Positions 53,074 through 60,888 of a stretch of 64,000 nucleotides of DNA are shown here, one piece after another. Each line of letters begins with the position of its first letter. Within the stretch, counting starts at the first letter, position 1. A program made the position numbers and the translations under genes. The notes beneath the pieces are model-generated. The model did no database searches. It was not told the DNA's origin and saw only the letters and a program-made list of their open reading frames with translations. The stretch spans positions 7,640,001 to 7,704,000 of the forward strand of contig NC_021658.1 in the NCBI RefSeq assembly GCF_000418325.1, read 5' to 3'. This DNA is from Sorangium cellulosum So0157-2 (GTDB lineage Bacteria; Myxococcota_A; Polyangia; Polyangiales; Polyangiaceae).

Positions 53074-54785
53074 CGGTGCTCCTCCTCTTCTCTTCGATTC
53101 GATGTCTCCGCGGCTGCCGCCCGGGTCGCCGCGCTCGCGGCGAGGGCCGCGTCGAGGGCCGCGAGCGTCGCCGCGCCGATCACGCCGTCTGCGGCGAGGC
53201 CGCGCTCGGCCTGAAACTGCTTGACGGCCGCCTCGAGGCCCGGGCCGAACGCGCCGTCGGCGCCGCCAGGCACGCTCTCGCCCAGCGCGATCAACGCCTC
53301 CTGCAGCGCCTTCACCCCTGATCCCCTCGCCCCTCTCCGGAGCGCGCCTCGACCCGAGGCGACGCTCTCCAGATCGGGTTGCCCGGCGAGGGCGGCGCGC
53401 GTGAGGCGCGGATCCTTCGGCGGGCTCGGCGCCTCCGGCGGGGGCGCCGCCGCGGGCGCGCCCATCGCGGCGGCGAACGGGTCATCCCCCGGAGGCCCCG
53501 CGGCCTGGAGGAAGGGCTCGTCCAGGCAATCGAGCCCGTCGTCCTTCATGTGCCGGAAGTAGAGCCGGAACTGCCTGAAGTCCGGGATCCACCTGTGCTT
53601 GCGCGCCTTGCCGTAGAAGTAGCGGCCCACGAGCGCGGCGAGGCGCCGGTCGCGCTCCTCCGAGGGCGACCCGGGGCCGAGCTGCGGTACGGCCCACTCG
53701 AGACACCCGATCACGTACCCGGGCGCCCAGTGCTTGAGGTGCGCGATCAGGTTGAACAGCGCCTGCGTCGCGATCGCGTCGGCGCCGCAGATGTTGCCCG
53801 AGCCATCCATGAACGTGCGGAGCTGGGCCTCGGTCACCGCGTCGCGCGTGGCTGGGTTCCTGGCCAGGTCGATCAGCAGGTGGAGGAGCGGGACGGAGCG
53901 GCGCAGGATCTCGAGCGCTTCCTCGCCTCCGGTGACGACCGTGCCGGCGTCGAGATCGACGACGTCGTACACGTTGCTGCCGCGGTAGCGGACGCCGGCG
54001 GCGCCCAGCGCCTCGCGCACGGCGTCGTTCGCGGTCGCCCGCTCCATCACCTTGCCCAGCCAGCCGCGGCCGCCCCAGCCCGTCCCCCAGGTGACGATCT
54101 GGTCATCGTAGGTGTTGATGGCGGCGGTGCTGCCCTCGCGCGCCTGGAGCGCGCGAAAGGCCATGATCTTCCGCCGATCGGCGGCGCTCGCCCTCGCCGC
54201 CCGGGCGTCGATATACCCGTGCAGGTAGGCGAGGTGAGCCTTGTCCGCGCTGCCTGTGTAGACGTGCCCTGCGCCCCAGGGCTTGAGCCCCGGCTCGACC
54301 GGCACGGCGGCGCGGCGCTGCGCGATCTCGGCGGTGAGCTCCTCGGGCAGCGCGCTCCCCGCCTCCGCCGCGCCCGAGCCGCGCGCGTGATCCTCCCAGA
54401 CCGGGAGATCGCCGTCCGCGAACGAGAGGGCCCCGCCCGGACCTCCCCTGGCCCGGGCGGGCTCGGGGCCGGGCGCGGGGAGCGTCAGGTCAGCGTACGC
54501 GGCGGAGGATCGGAGCTCGGCCACGCCCGCGAGCGACGTCTGGATCTGCTCGAGCAGCGCGGCGTGGAGCTCCGCGCGCCGGGCCTCCTCGATCTCGTCG
54601 AGGCCGATCTCCCACGTGTACGACGCGCCCTTCCCGCGCAGGATCCGGTGCGCGAAGAGCGCCGGATCGAGCGTGGGAAAGGCTCCTAGCGCGAAGGCCG
54701 AGGCGCGCGAGAGCAGGGCTCGCTCGACCTCCTCCGCGTCGCCGCGCGTGACGGCGAGCTCGAACAGGAAGACGTTCCGTGACAT
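53070..54785 (-). CDS. Large protein with C-terminal peptidoglycan-binding domain
   Basis: 571 residues from ATG 54785. The C-terminal 80 residues form a PG-binding type 1 domain (LRRGARGSGVKALQEALIAL, DGAFGPGLEAAVKQFQ, DGVIGAATLAAL). The middle (about 190-440) has TYDDQIVTWGTGWGGRGWLG and could be a hydrolase, but no family is recognised. It lacks a signal peptide. Paired by overlap with the Cys/His hydrolase, it suggests cell-wall-directed activity or a cargo pair of the eCIS. Confidence 0.65.
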   Translation of the reverse strand: MSRNVFLFELAVTRGDAEEVERALLSRASAFALGAFPTLDPALFAHRILRGKGASYTWEIGLDEIEEARRAELHAALLEQIQTSLAGVAELRSSAAYADLTLPAPGPEPARARGGPGGALSFADGDLPVWEDHARGSGAAEAGSALPEELTAEIAQRRAAVPVEPGLKPWGAGHVYTGSADKAHLAYLHGYIDARAARASAADRRKIMAFRALQAREGSTAAINTYDDQIVTWGTGWGGRGWLGKVMERATANDAVREALGAAGVRYRGSNVYDVVDLDAGTVVTGGEEALEILRRSVPLLHLLIDLARNPATRDAVTEAQLRTFMDGSGNICGADAIATQALFNLIAHLKHWAPGYVIGCLEWAVPQLGPGSPSEERDRRLAALVGRYFYGKARKHRWIPDFRQFRLYFRHMKDDGLDCLDEPFLQAAGPPGDDPFAAAMGAPAAAPPPEAPSPPKDPRLTRAALAGQPDLESVASGRGALRRGARGSGVKALQEALIALGESVPGGADGAFGPGLEAAVKQFQAERGLAADGVIGAATLAALDAALAASAATRAAAAETSNRREEEEHR

Positions 54786-54883
54786 GGCAGGTCCCTTTCG
54801 GCGGTGACGTCTCCGTATGAAACCGACGAGACCTGGCGTCGTCATCTTAAGAGAAATTAAACGGGGTGTTCCTTCATGCTCCG
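54786..54883 (-). promoter_or_regulatory. AT-rich gap, candidate internal promoter
   Basis: A 98-base gap in a locus where most genes nearly touch. On the minus strand it contains gtttaatttctcttaagatg, the most AT-rich stretch nearby, which could serve as a promoter for the five downstream genes. No conserved -35/-10 pair can be asserted. Confidence 0.3.
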
Positions 54884-56170
54884 TCAGCCCGGCGAGGCCG
54901 CCGCGCGGCGCGCGTCGAGGAGCGCGGCGCGGTGCTTCACCGAGCCGGCGACAGCGAAGGTCGGCTCCCAGGCGAGCGACTTGTCCCACGCGTTCGCCCG
55001 CGCCCGTTCGAGCTGGTAGGAGGTGGTCACGCGGTCCTCCCGCTGCTTCACGAGCTCCTCCTTCATCCTGCCGCTCTCGTCCTTCGGAATCGAAAGCTGC
55101 CCCGTCTCCGGGTCGATCTCGCCCTTGCGGAAGTAGATGACCATCCGGATCTCGTCGACCACGGGGCCGTCCTGCTTCTTGCCGACCTTCTCGCGCACCT
55201 CCTGGGCCTTGAGCACCAGGAGCAGCGCCAGGCTCTCCACCGAGTAAAAGATGCTCGGGCTCCGGACGCCGTACAGCGTGTGGACGCGGACCGTCCCCCG
55301 GGCGTTTCCGGCAAAGGCGCGCGACAGCTCGTTCCACAGCTTGTCCGCCTCGGGCGCATAGTCGATCCCGTTCCCCGAGAAATTGATGCTGTCGAGGAGC
55401 TCCCCGGCGATGGTCATCTCCACCGAAGCCGCGTCCAGATTGCCAGCCTGACTCTCGGCCTCGGCGGCCCGCCGGGCGGCGGCCTGAGCGGCCTTGTAAT
55501 CGACCCCGCCCGTCCACAGGTGGGTGCCCGCGCCGCCCGAGATCCCCTTCTGCGGGGCCCCGCTCCCGGCCCGCAGCTGCGGGTTCGTGGCGTCGATCCT
55601 CGCCGCGAGCTCCTTGGCCATCTGCTCGAGGCGATCGTCGAAGACGCCCTTGTCCGCGGGCGTGGCGTCCGCCTTGGCGACCACCTGCTCGATGAACCGG
55701 CGCGCCCAGTCGATGACCCAGCGGAGCTCCAGGCCGGGATAGCGCTCCTCCAGGGCGGCGACCCGCTCCGAGAGGCGAAGGTGGGCCGGGTGGGTCTCCC
55801 AGTCGAGCTTCGGCGGCGCAGCCTTCCCGGCGGAGGCTGGCAGCGCGGCCGCGAGGGCGGAGGCCGCCTCGAGCAGCCGCTCGGCCCCCTCCGCCGGCTT
55901 TTGCGCCAGCGCCTCGGACGCGGCCGTGTCGACCCTCTGCGCTCCGGCCGGCGGCGCGGTCGAGCGCGGCGCCGGCGCGGCGCCCGCCCGAGCCGCGAAC
56001 AGATCGGCCCCGAACGCCCGCTCCAGAGAGGCGCGCACCGGCTCGGCCGGCGGTCGGGTCGGCGGCGGCGCCCTCCGCGGCAGGTGCATCGGCGCCGGAG
56101 GGCGCGCCCGCGACGTGCGGGCGGCGTTCCCCGAGGCCTTCGGAGCGGACCGGTCAACGACGATTTGCAT
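54884..56170 (-). CDS. eCIS cargo-type protein with shared N-terminal leader
   Basis: 428 residues. The first 60 residues closely match those of the 56351-57706 protein (MQIVVDRSAPKASGNAAR against MQIAVHRSTPKTSRSAAR; both end near RA(S/A)LERAFGA(D/E)LFA) although the rest is unrelated. eCIS effectors are known to carry disordered N-terminal loading signals, so this is probably one. The remainder (about 120-428) is helical with GVRSPSIFYSVESL and no family I recognise. AGGAGAG lies seven bases before the ATG. The gene lies immediately downstream of the DUF4157 gene. Confidence 0.7.
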   Translation of the reverse strand: MQIVVDRSAPKASGNAARTSRARPPAPMHLPRRAPPPTRPPAEPVRASLERAFGADLFAARAGAAPAPRSTAPPAGAQRVDTAASEALAQKPAEGAERLLEAASALAAALPASAGKAAPPKLDWETHPAHLRLSERVAALEERYPGLELRWVIDWARRFIEQVVAKADATPADKGVFDDRLEQMAKELAARIDATNPQLRAGSGAPQKGISGGAGTHLWTGGVDYKAAQAAARRAAEAESQAGNLDAASVEMTIAGELLDSINFSGNGIDYAPEADKLWNELSRAFAGNARGTVRVHTLYGVRSPSIFYSVESLALLLVLKAQEVREKVGKKQDGPVVDEIRMVIYFRKGEIDPETGQLSIPKDESGRMKEELVKQREDRVTTSYQLERARANAWDKSLAWEPTFAVAGSVKHRAALLDARRAAASPG

Positions 56171-56250
56171 GAGACTCTCCTCGGCGCGGGCGGAGAAACG
56201 AGGCGGCCCCGCGCGTCACCGCCCATCCTGCGATCAACGAAGCCGCGGTC
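56161..56250. repeat. Duplicated leader/upstream segment, copy 1
   Basis: About 90 bases nearly identical to 57698-57785, covering the first codons, the ribosome binding site and the untranslated region of the cargo gene. Differences are a few substitutions and small indels near 56190. It marks a duplication of the gene's 5' module. Confidence 0.85.
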
Positions 56251-56350
56251 GCGCCTCTGCGAATCGAGAACGAGCGCTCGGAGCGCAGCCGGATGCTGGT
56301 CGAGCCGTCGTGCATGAGGGAGAGCGGCGAACGGCTGCGGCGTCGTCCCT

Positions 56351-57706
56351 TCACGTCAGGTTGTAACGGCGGTACGCTTCGACCTCATTGACGATAGCAT
56401 AAAAGCACTCGTCAAAATTCTGTGTCTTCAGTTCAGTCACGATCTTCAGCGCAGCCGCATAGGAATCGGCTTTCAGCTGATCGGCCGCGGCCGCCCCCAC
56501 GGTCGGGTACTGCTGCGACTTGACTTGGAGATCAATCTCCAAATCCGTCAAGAACTTTGCGAGGTTTGCTTGTATGAAGTTATGATCCAGCGCTGCCCCA
56601 GCGTTCAGATCCCTGATCATATCGTTCTTGAAACTTGTCATCTGGCGGTCGATGATCTTGTCCGAGGTGACGTTAGCAATCTGGAACTGGGGCGTCGTCG
56701 CTGCAGTGGCACGATACAAGTCGTCGAGATTTTCCTGGTCTCTCGGCGTCAATGGCAAGCCACTGAACAACGACTTTACAAGCGTGACGTTCGTCAAATG
56801 CGCGGCGTCGTATTTGCCTTCACCCGGCGATGCTGTGGCAGCGTTCTTGATTCGGAATCCGATGCCCGCCTGAGCCGCGGCGTTATTGGTGAAAAGATTA
56901 GGGAGGGCACCCTGCGACGCACACTTCCGCCACAGAAGAACGGCTTTCAGAAATACGGTAAAAAAGTGTGTCACCCGCAGGGCAACATGGCTCTTGTAGT
57001 TGTCCATGCTCGGGCGCACGGTGGCGACGTCACCAGGATCGATCTGATCGCGCTTCATCCGTTGGACCACAGCGCTCGATCCACGCAGCGGCTCCGAAGG
57101 CGTCTCGGGCGCCCTCGCCATCGCTCGAGGCAAGCCGGCGCTCGTATGGGCCGCCCGCGCCCCCATCGCGTCCGCCTCCGCCTCCAGCGCCGGCGCGTCG
57201 TTGAGCTTGATCCCCTTGTACTGCGCCGTCGCCTGCACGCGCCCCGCCCGCTGCTGCACCACGTGCGCGAGCTCGTGCCCGAGCAGCTCCTGGCCCCGCG
57301 TCGTCTCCGGCGCCCACTGGCCCGGCGCCACGTGGATCTCGCTCCCCTGCGTGTACGCGAGCGCTCCCAGCGCCGCCGCGCGCGAGGAGCTCGGGTGCAC
57401 CCGCACGCCGGAGAAGTCGGTCCCGAACGCCGCCTCCATCTTGGCCTTCACCGGCGACGGGATCCCCGTGAGGTTGACGGCGCGGTCCGGTCCGCTCCCG
57501 CCCCCCACGCTGGGCCCAGCGGCCGCGCCCGCAAAGAGCTCAGCCCCGAACGCGCGCTCCAGCGCCGCGCGCCCCGGCGCGGCCGGCGGTCGCGCCGGCG
57601 TCATCGTCCTACTCTGCGCGAGCAGCGGCGCCGGGCGGCGGGCCCGCGACGCGCGCGCGGCGCTCCGCGAGGTCTTCGGAGTGGACCGGTGAACAGCGAT
57701 TTGCAT
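56351..57706 (-). CDS. DUF4157 (HExxH) eCIS-associated protein with variable C-terminus
   Basis: 451 residues. After the shared N-terminal leader comes the DUF4157 domain (about 80-185): FGTDFSGVRVHPSS, ALAYTQGSEIHVAPGQW and zinc motif HELAH (144-148), with EAEADAMGARA supplying the third ligand. DUF4157 is a recognised eCIS-associated domain. The C-terminal part (about 215-451) matches nothing I know. It is encoded by clearly less G/C-rich DNA (56,351 to about 57,070), as in polymorphic toxins that swap C-terminal domains. It lies directly downstream of the tape-measure gene. Confidence 0.85.
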   Translation of the reverse strand: MQIAVHRSTPKTSRSAARASRARRPAPLLAQSRTMTPARPPAAPGRAALERAFGAELFAGAAAGPSVGGGSGPDRAVNLTGIPSPVKAKMEAAFGTDFSGVRVHPSSSRAAALGALAYTQGSEIHVAPGQWAPETTRGQELLGHELAHVVQQRAGRVQATAQYKGIKLNDAPALEAEADAMGARAAHTSAGLPRAMARAPETPSEPLRGSSAVVQRMKRDQIDPGDVATVRPSMDNYKSHVALRVTHFFTVFLKAVLLWRKCASQGALPNLFTNNAAAQAGIGFRIKNAATASPGEGKYDAAHLTNVTLVKSLFSGLPLTPRDQENLDDLYRATAATTPQFQIANVTSDKIIDRQMTSFKNDMIRDLNAGAALDHNFIQANLAKFLTDLEIDLQVKSQQYPTVGAAAADQLKADSYAAALKIVTELKTQNFDECFYAIVNEVEAYRRYNLT

Positions 57707-57785
57707 GAGACTCTCCTAGGCGCGGGAGAAGGGCGAGGCGGCCCCGCGCGTCACCGCCAATCCTGCGATCAACGAAGCCGCGGTC
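57698..57785. repeat. Duplicated leader/upstream segment, copy 2
   Basis: Partner of 56161-56250. This copy runs from the cargo start codon up to the 3' end of the tape-measure gene, so it is probably the ancestral one from which the downstream cargo slot was copied. Confidence 0.85.
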
Positions 57786-59295
57786 ACCACTCCACAGAGA
57801 GCGGCGCCTCCATCCAGGGCTGCTTCACCCAGCTCATCCCCCAGGGAAACCGATCCAGCACCACGTCGTACGAGGCACGCTCCACGCGGAGGTGCCACGC
57901 GCCGTCACGGGCAGAGAGCGCGCCCTTGCGAACCAAGAACGAGCCACGGAATCCGGCGATCGACATCTCCCCCAGGATCGGCGCGCTCGCGATCGCCGCC
58001 GTGAGCATGCGGACGCACTCCTCGGCCTCTGCCTCGGTGACCGGAGGACCGAAGTCGAAGACCTCTGTCATTCGCATGCCAGAGAGCACGCGGGCCAGGG
58101 GAAGCTGGTACTCGGCCGGCTCGAGCTCCCCGGTGCAGAGGTGCTGGAGCAGGCCGGCCGCGCGGTGGAGGGCGCGTCGATCCTTGAACTGCGTGTCGGC
58201 AAAGAGGCCCAGGCGCTCGAACAGGTGCCCGAGAAAGGGCCAGAGCACCACCAGCCCGGCGTTGTCCACGTAGACCTCGTCGGCGTCGCCGTGCGCTGGA
58301 TCGACGGACAGCGCCTCGTCCGCGGCCGTGGCCCCCGGATCGCTCGACGGATCCCCTCCCCGCGCCTCCCGGACCGACCTCTCCGCGACCGCGCCAGGGC
58401 GCTGCCCGACCGCGCTTGAGACGGCTGCGCCAGGGCTCTGCACGACCTCCGCGAGCGCGCCCGGCCAGGCCGATGGATTCGGCCCCAGCGGCGCGTGCAG
58501 CCCCGCGAGGAGAGACCCGAGGGACACGCCGGCCTCCAGCGCGATCCGGGCCAGCGCGTCGCGAAAGAAGCCCACCCGCCCGTCGCTGGGGCTCTCCTCG
58601 AGGCACGCAGTCCGCAGCGCGCCCGTCCAGACGCACGCCCGGAAGCCGTCCGGCGTGGCCCCAGCGACCGCCCGGTGCGCGCGCAGCAGGGCGACGAGCT
58701 CCACCGGCACCGAAGGGAGGTCGGCTCGCGAGGACGCCACGAGAGCGTCGAACAGCGCCCAGAGCTGCGCGTCGCGGCTATGGCGGACGATCCTCGCCAG
58801 CGCGCCGCCTTCGCGCGCGAGCGCCCTGATCAACGCCACGAGCGGGCGCGCCGCGCGCTCGAGGAGCAGCCCCAGGGTCTCGTCCAGGAGCCGCGGTCGC
58901 GTGCTGTCCGCCCACCAGGGGAGGTTGCCGGTGCGGGCGAAGGACGCCACGAGCTCCAGCCGCGAGATCACCTCGGGATCTCCGCCCCGGAGCGCGGTCT
59001 CCTCGTCCTCCTCGCGGAGCCGCGCGGCCAGCCCCTCGCGCAGCAGCGGGCCGAGCTTGTCGACCAGATCGCGCTCCAGGTGGTCGGGATCGATCTGCCC
59101 GAGATCCACCTCGACCCGCGCGACCCGCTGGAGGCGGTCTGGAGCGCCGAGCTCGGTGCAACACCGATCGATGACCGCCTCGAGGCGCTGGGTGTGGATG
59201 CGGCCCAGCTCGGTTTGCAGCCGCCACGCCGCCTCGCGATCCTGGACCGTCACCTCCAGGATCTGCCGACGGATCTGGTGGCGCGGCGCGCTCAC
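57784..59295 (-). CDS. Contractile injection system tape-measure protein
   Basis: 503 residues of the Afp14/Pvc14-type family that sets the length of the injection tube. The N-terminal HQIRRQILEVTVQDREAAWR, the C-terminal NAGLVVLWPFLGHLFERLG, LCTGELEPAEYQLPLARVLSG and the end YDVVLDRFPWGMSW with PWMEAPLSVEW are diagnostic. GTG 59295 overlaps the preceding gene's stop (GTGA), so translation is coupled. Confidence 0.9.
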   Translation of the reverse strand: MSAPRHQIRRQILEVTVQDREAAWRLQTELGRIHTQRLEAVIDRCCTELGAPDRLQRVARVEVDLGQIDPDHLERDLVDKLGPLLREGLAARLREEDEETALRGGDPEVISRLELVASFARTGNLPWWADSTRPRLLDETLGLLLERAARPLVALIRALAREGGALARIVRHSRDAQLWALFDALVASSRADLPSVPVELVALLRAHRAVAGATPDGFRACVWTGALRTACLEESPSDGRVGFFRDALARIALEAGVSLGSLLAGLHAPLGPNPSAWPGALAEVVQSPGAAVSSAVGQRPGAVAERSVREARGGDPSSDPGATAADEALSVDPAHGDADEVYVDNAGLVVLWPFLGHLFERLGLFADTQFKDRRALHRAAGLLQHLCTGELEPAEYQLPLARVLSGMRMTEVFDFGPPVTEAEAEECVRMLTAAIASAPILGEMSIAGFRGSFLVRKGALSARDGAWHLRVERASYDVVLDRFPWGMSWVKQPWMEAPLSVEW

Positions 59296-60884
59296 GGCTC
59301 TGTCGCCGCGGGTTCGGGGGCAGCGCCCTGCTCGCTGGGCGAGCTCCCATCGGTGACCTGGGTGATCGCCACCGATCGCTTGGCGACCCACCCGATCCCG
59401 GTGCGGGCCTTGATGGCCATCACGTCGACCGCGCCGCCGAGGGGCAGCGGCGCGATGTCCACCAGGGGATCGAGCGGGCGCACGTGCGCCGGATCCAGGG
59501 CCGCAGGCGCCGGCGGATCGCGCGTCACCACGAGATCCATCTCGACCCGGAGCCCCCGGCGCGGCACCTGGTCTGCCGCTTCCGGCTCGGTCGCCGCGAC
59601 GCCCTTGTTCATCGACGGGTCCCGCTCGTCGCGCCGGTGGAAATACGCCGGCAGGCCGAGCGCGCCGGCCTCGTTGCTCGGGTAGAAGTGGTAGAAGACC
59701 CCGGGCTGGCCGCCCGAGACGAGCAGCGTGCCGCTCGCGTTGTCAGCGTTCGGCGCGATTTGCAGCACGAGCGGGGGCGCCGGCTCCGGCCTCACCAGGA
59801 CGACCGCCGCCTGCTCGAGCTGCACCGCAGACTCGAGCGGCGCGCCGGCCGCCGTGTGGATCTTGCGCGCCTGCACCACGACGATGCTGTCGTCCAGGAG
59901 CGGCCCCACGCCGAGCTCGAGGACGCCGCCGTTGCCCGGCGCCGCGTCCCCGTGCTGCGCGGAGCCGGCCGGCGCCTGCCAGAGCGCGGGAGGCCGCGGG
60001 GTGTACACCTCGACGCCGGAGGTACCGGGGACGGCGATCACCCTCTCGGTGGGCCCCGCGCCGGGCACGAAATCCACCGTGGAGAGCGCGCGGACGTGGG
60101 CGCTGTAAAGCGCGCTCGTCTGGCTCGCGGCGATGGTGATGGTGGCGCTGCCCTGCGGCAGGACCGGCGATCCGACGGCCGACACCGCGAGATCCCGAGC
60201 GGCGCGGACCGCGATCGGCAGCTCCGCGGCGAGCACCGCGTGGAGCGGGGCGCGCCCTTCGCCCTCGTCGAACGTCCTCTGGACGTCGACGCGGATCACC
60301 GTGTCTTCGGTCACCCGGCTGGCCGTCAGCGTGATGGCGCCGTCCTTGTTCCCGCTCACGCGCCCGGGGGGCGTCATGGGGATCGGGCGCCCCGCGCCGT
60401 CGATCAGCCCATACGTCGCGCCCGCCTGGCTGCCCGAGACGCTCACCACCACGCGGCTCCCGTGGTCGACGAGGCGAGGCACCTCGGCGATCTCGGGCGT
60501 CGAGACAGGGAGATCCGTGGCCAGCCCGACCTTCACCGTCGCGGTCTGGATCAGGAAGGTCTCGCGCGTCAGGGGATCGAGCTTTCTCGCGAAGATCCGG
60601 AAGGTCTTGTCCGCCTTGTCGATGATCGGCCCCTCGAGGATCGCCTTCTCGCCGGTACCGTCCACGGAGCAGGCGGGCACCACCGCCGCGTCTCCGTCGA
60701 ACAGCTCGTACCTGACGCCCAGCTGGGCGGGATCGATGGTGATCTCGCAAGGGGCGCCGACGTTCACGGTAAGCTGCGCTTCTTGAACGTTCACGTCCCG
60801 GATCGGGGTGGTCTCCCCGAGCCCGAGGAGATCGATGAGCCGGTCCCGGGCGCAGCGCACGTCGATAGGTCTCGCGGTGGACAT
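59292..60884 (-). CDS. eCIS-linked beta-sandwich repeat protein, unknown
   Basis: 530 residues rich in Val, Thr, Asp and Gly, with repeated patterns such as YELFDGDAAVVP, YGLIDGAGRPIPM and YHFYPSNEAGALG, each following a GxxG turn. This suggests several Ig-like or jelly-roll beta domains. No known eCIS family name can be given. Its location, four bases after the baseplate gene and overlapping the tape-measure gene, makes it a structural or baseplate accessory part. ATG 60884 fits. Confidence 0.65.
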   Translation of the reverse strand: MSTARPIDVRCARDRLIDLLGLGETTPIRDVNVQEAQLTVNVGAPCEITIDPAQLGVRYELFDGDAAVVPACSVDGTGEKAILEGPIIDKADKTFRIFARKLDPLTRETFLIQTATVKVGLATDLPVSTPEIAEVPRLVDHGSRVVVSVSGSQAGATYGLIDGAGRPIPMTPPGRVSGNKDGAITLTASRVTEDTVIRVDVQRTFDEGEGRAPLHAVLAAELPIAVRAARDLAVSAVGSPVLPQGSATITIAASQTSALYSAHVRALSTVDFVPGAGPTERVIAVPGTSGVEVYTPRPPALWQAPAGSAQHGDAAPGNGGVLELGVGPLLDDSIVVVQARKIHTAAGAPLESAVQLEQAAVVLVRPEPAPPLVLQIAPNADNASGTLLVSGGQPGVFYHFYPSNEAGALGLPAYFHRRDERDPSMNKGVAATEPEAADQVPRRGLRVEMDLVVTRDPPAPAALDPAHVRPLDPLVDIAPLPLGGAVDVMAIKARTGIGWVAKRSVAITQVTDGSSPSEQGAAPEPAATEP

Positions 60885-60888
60885 GGTT

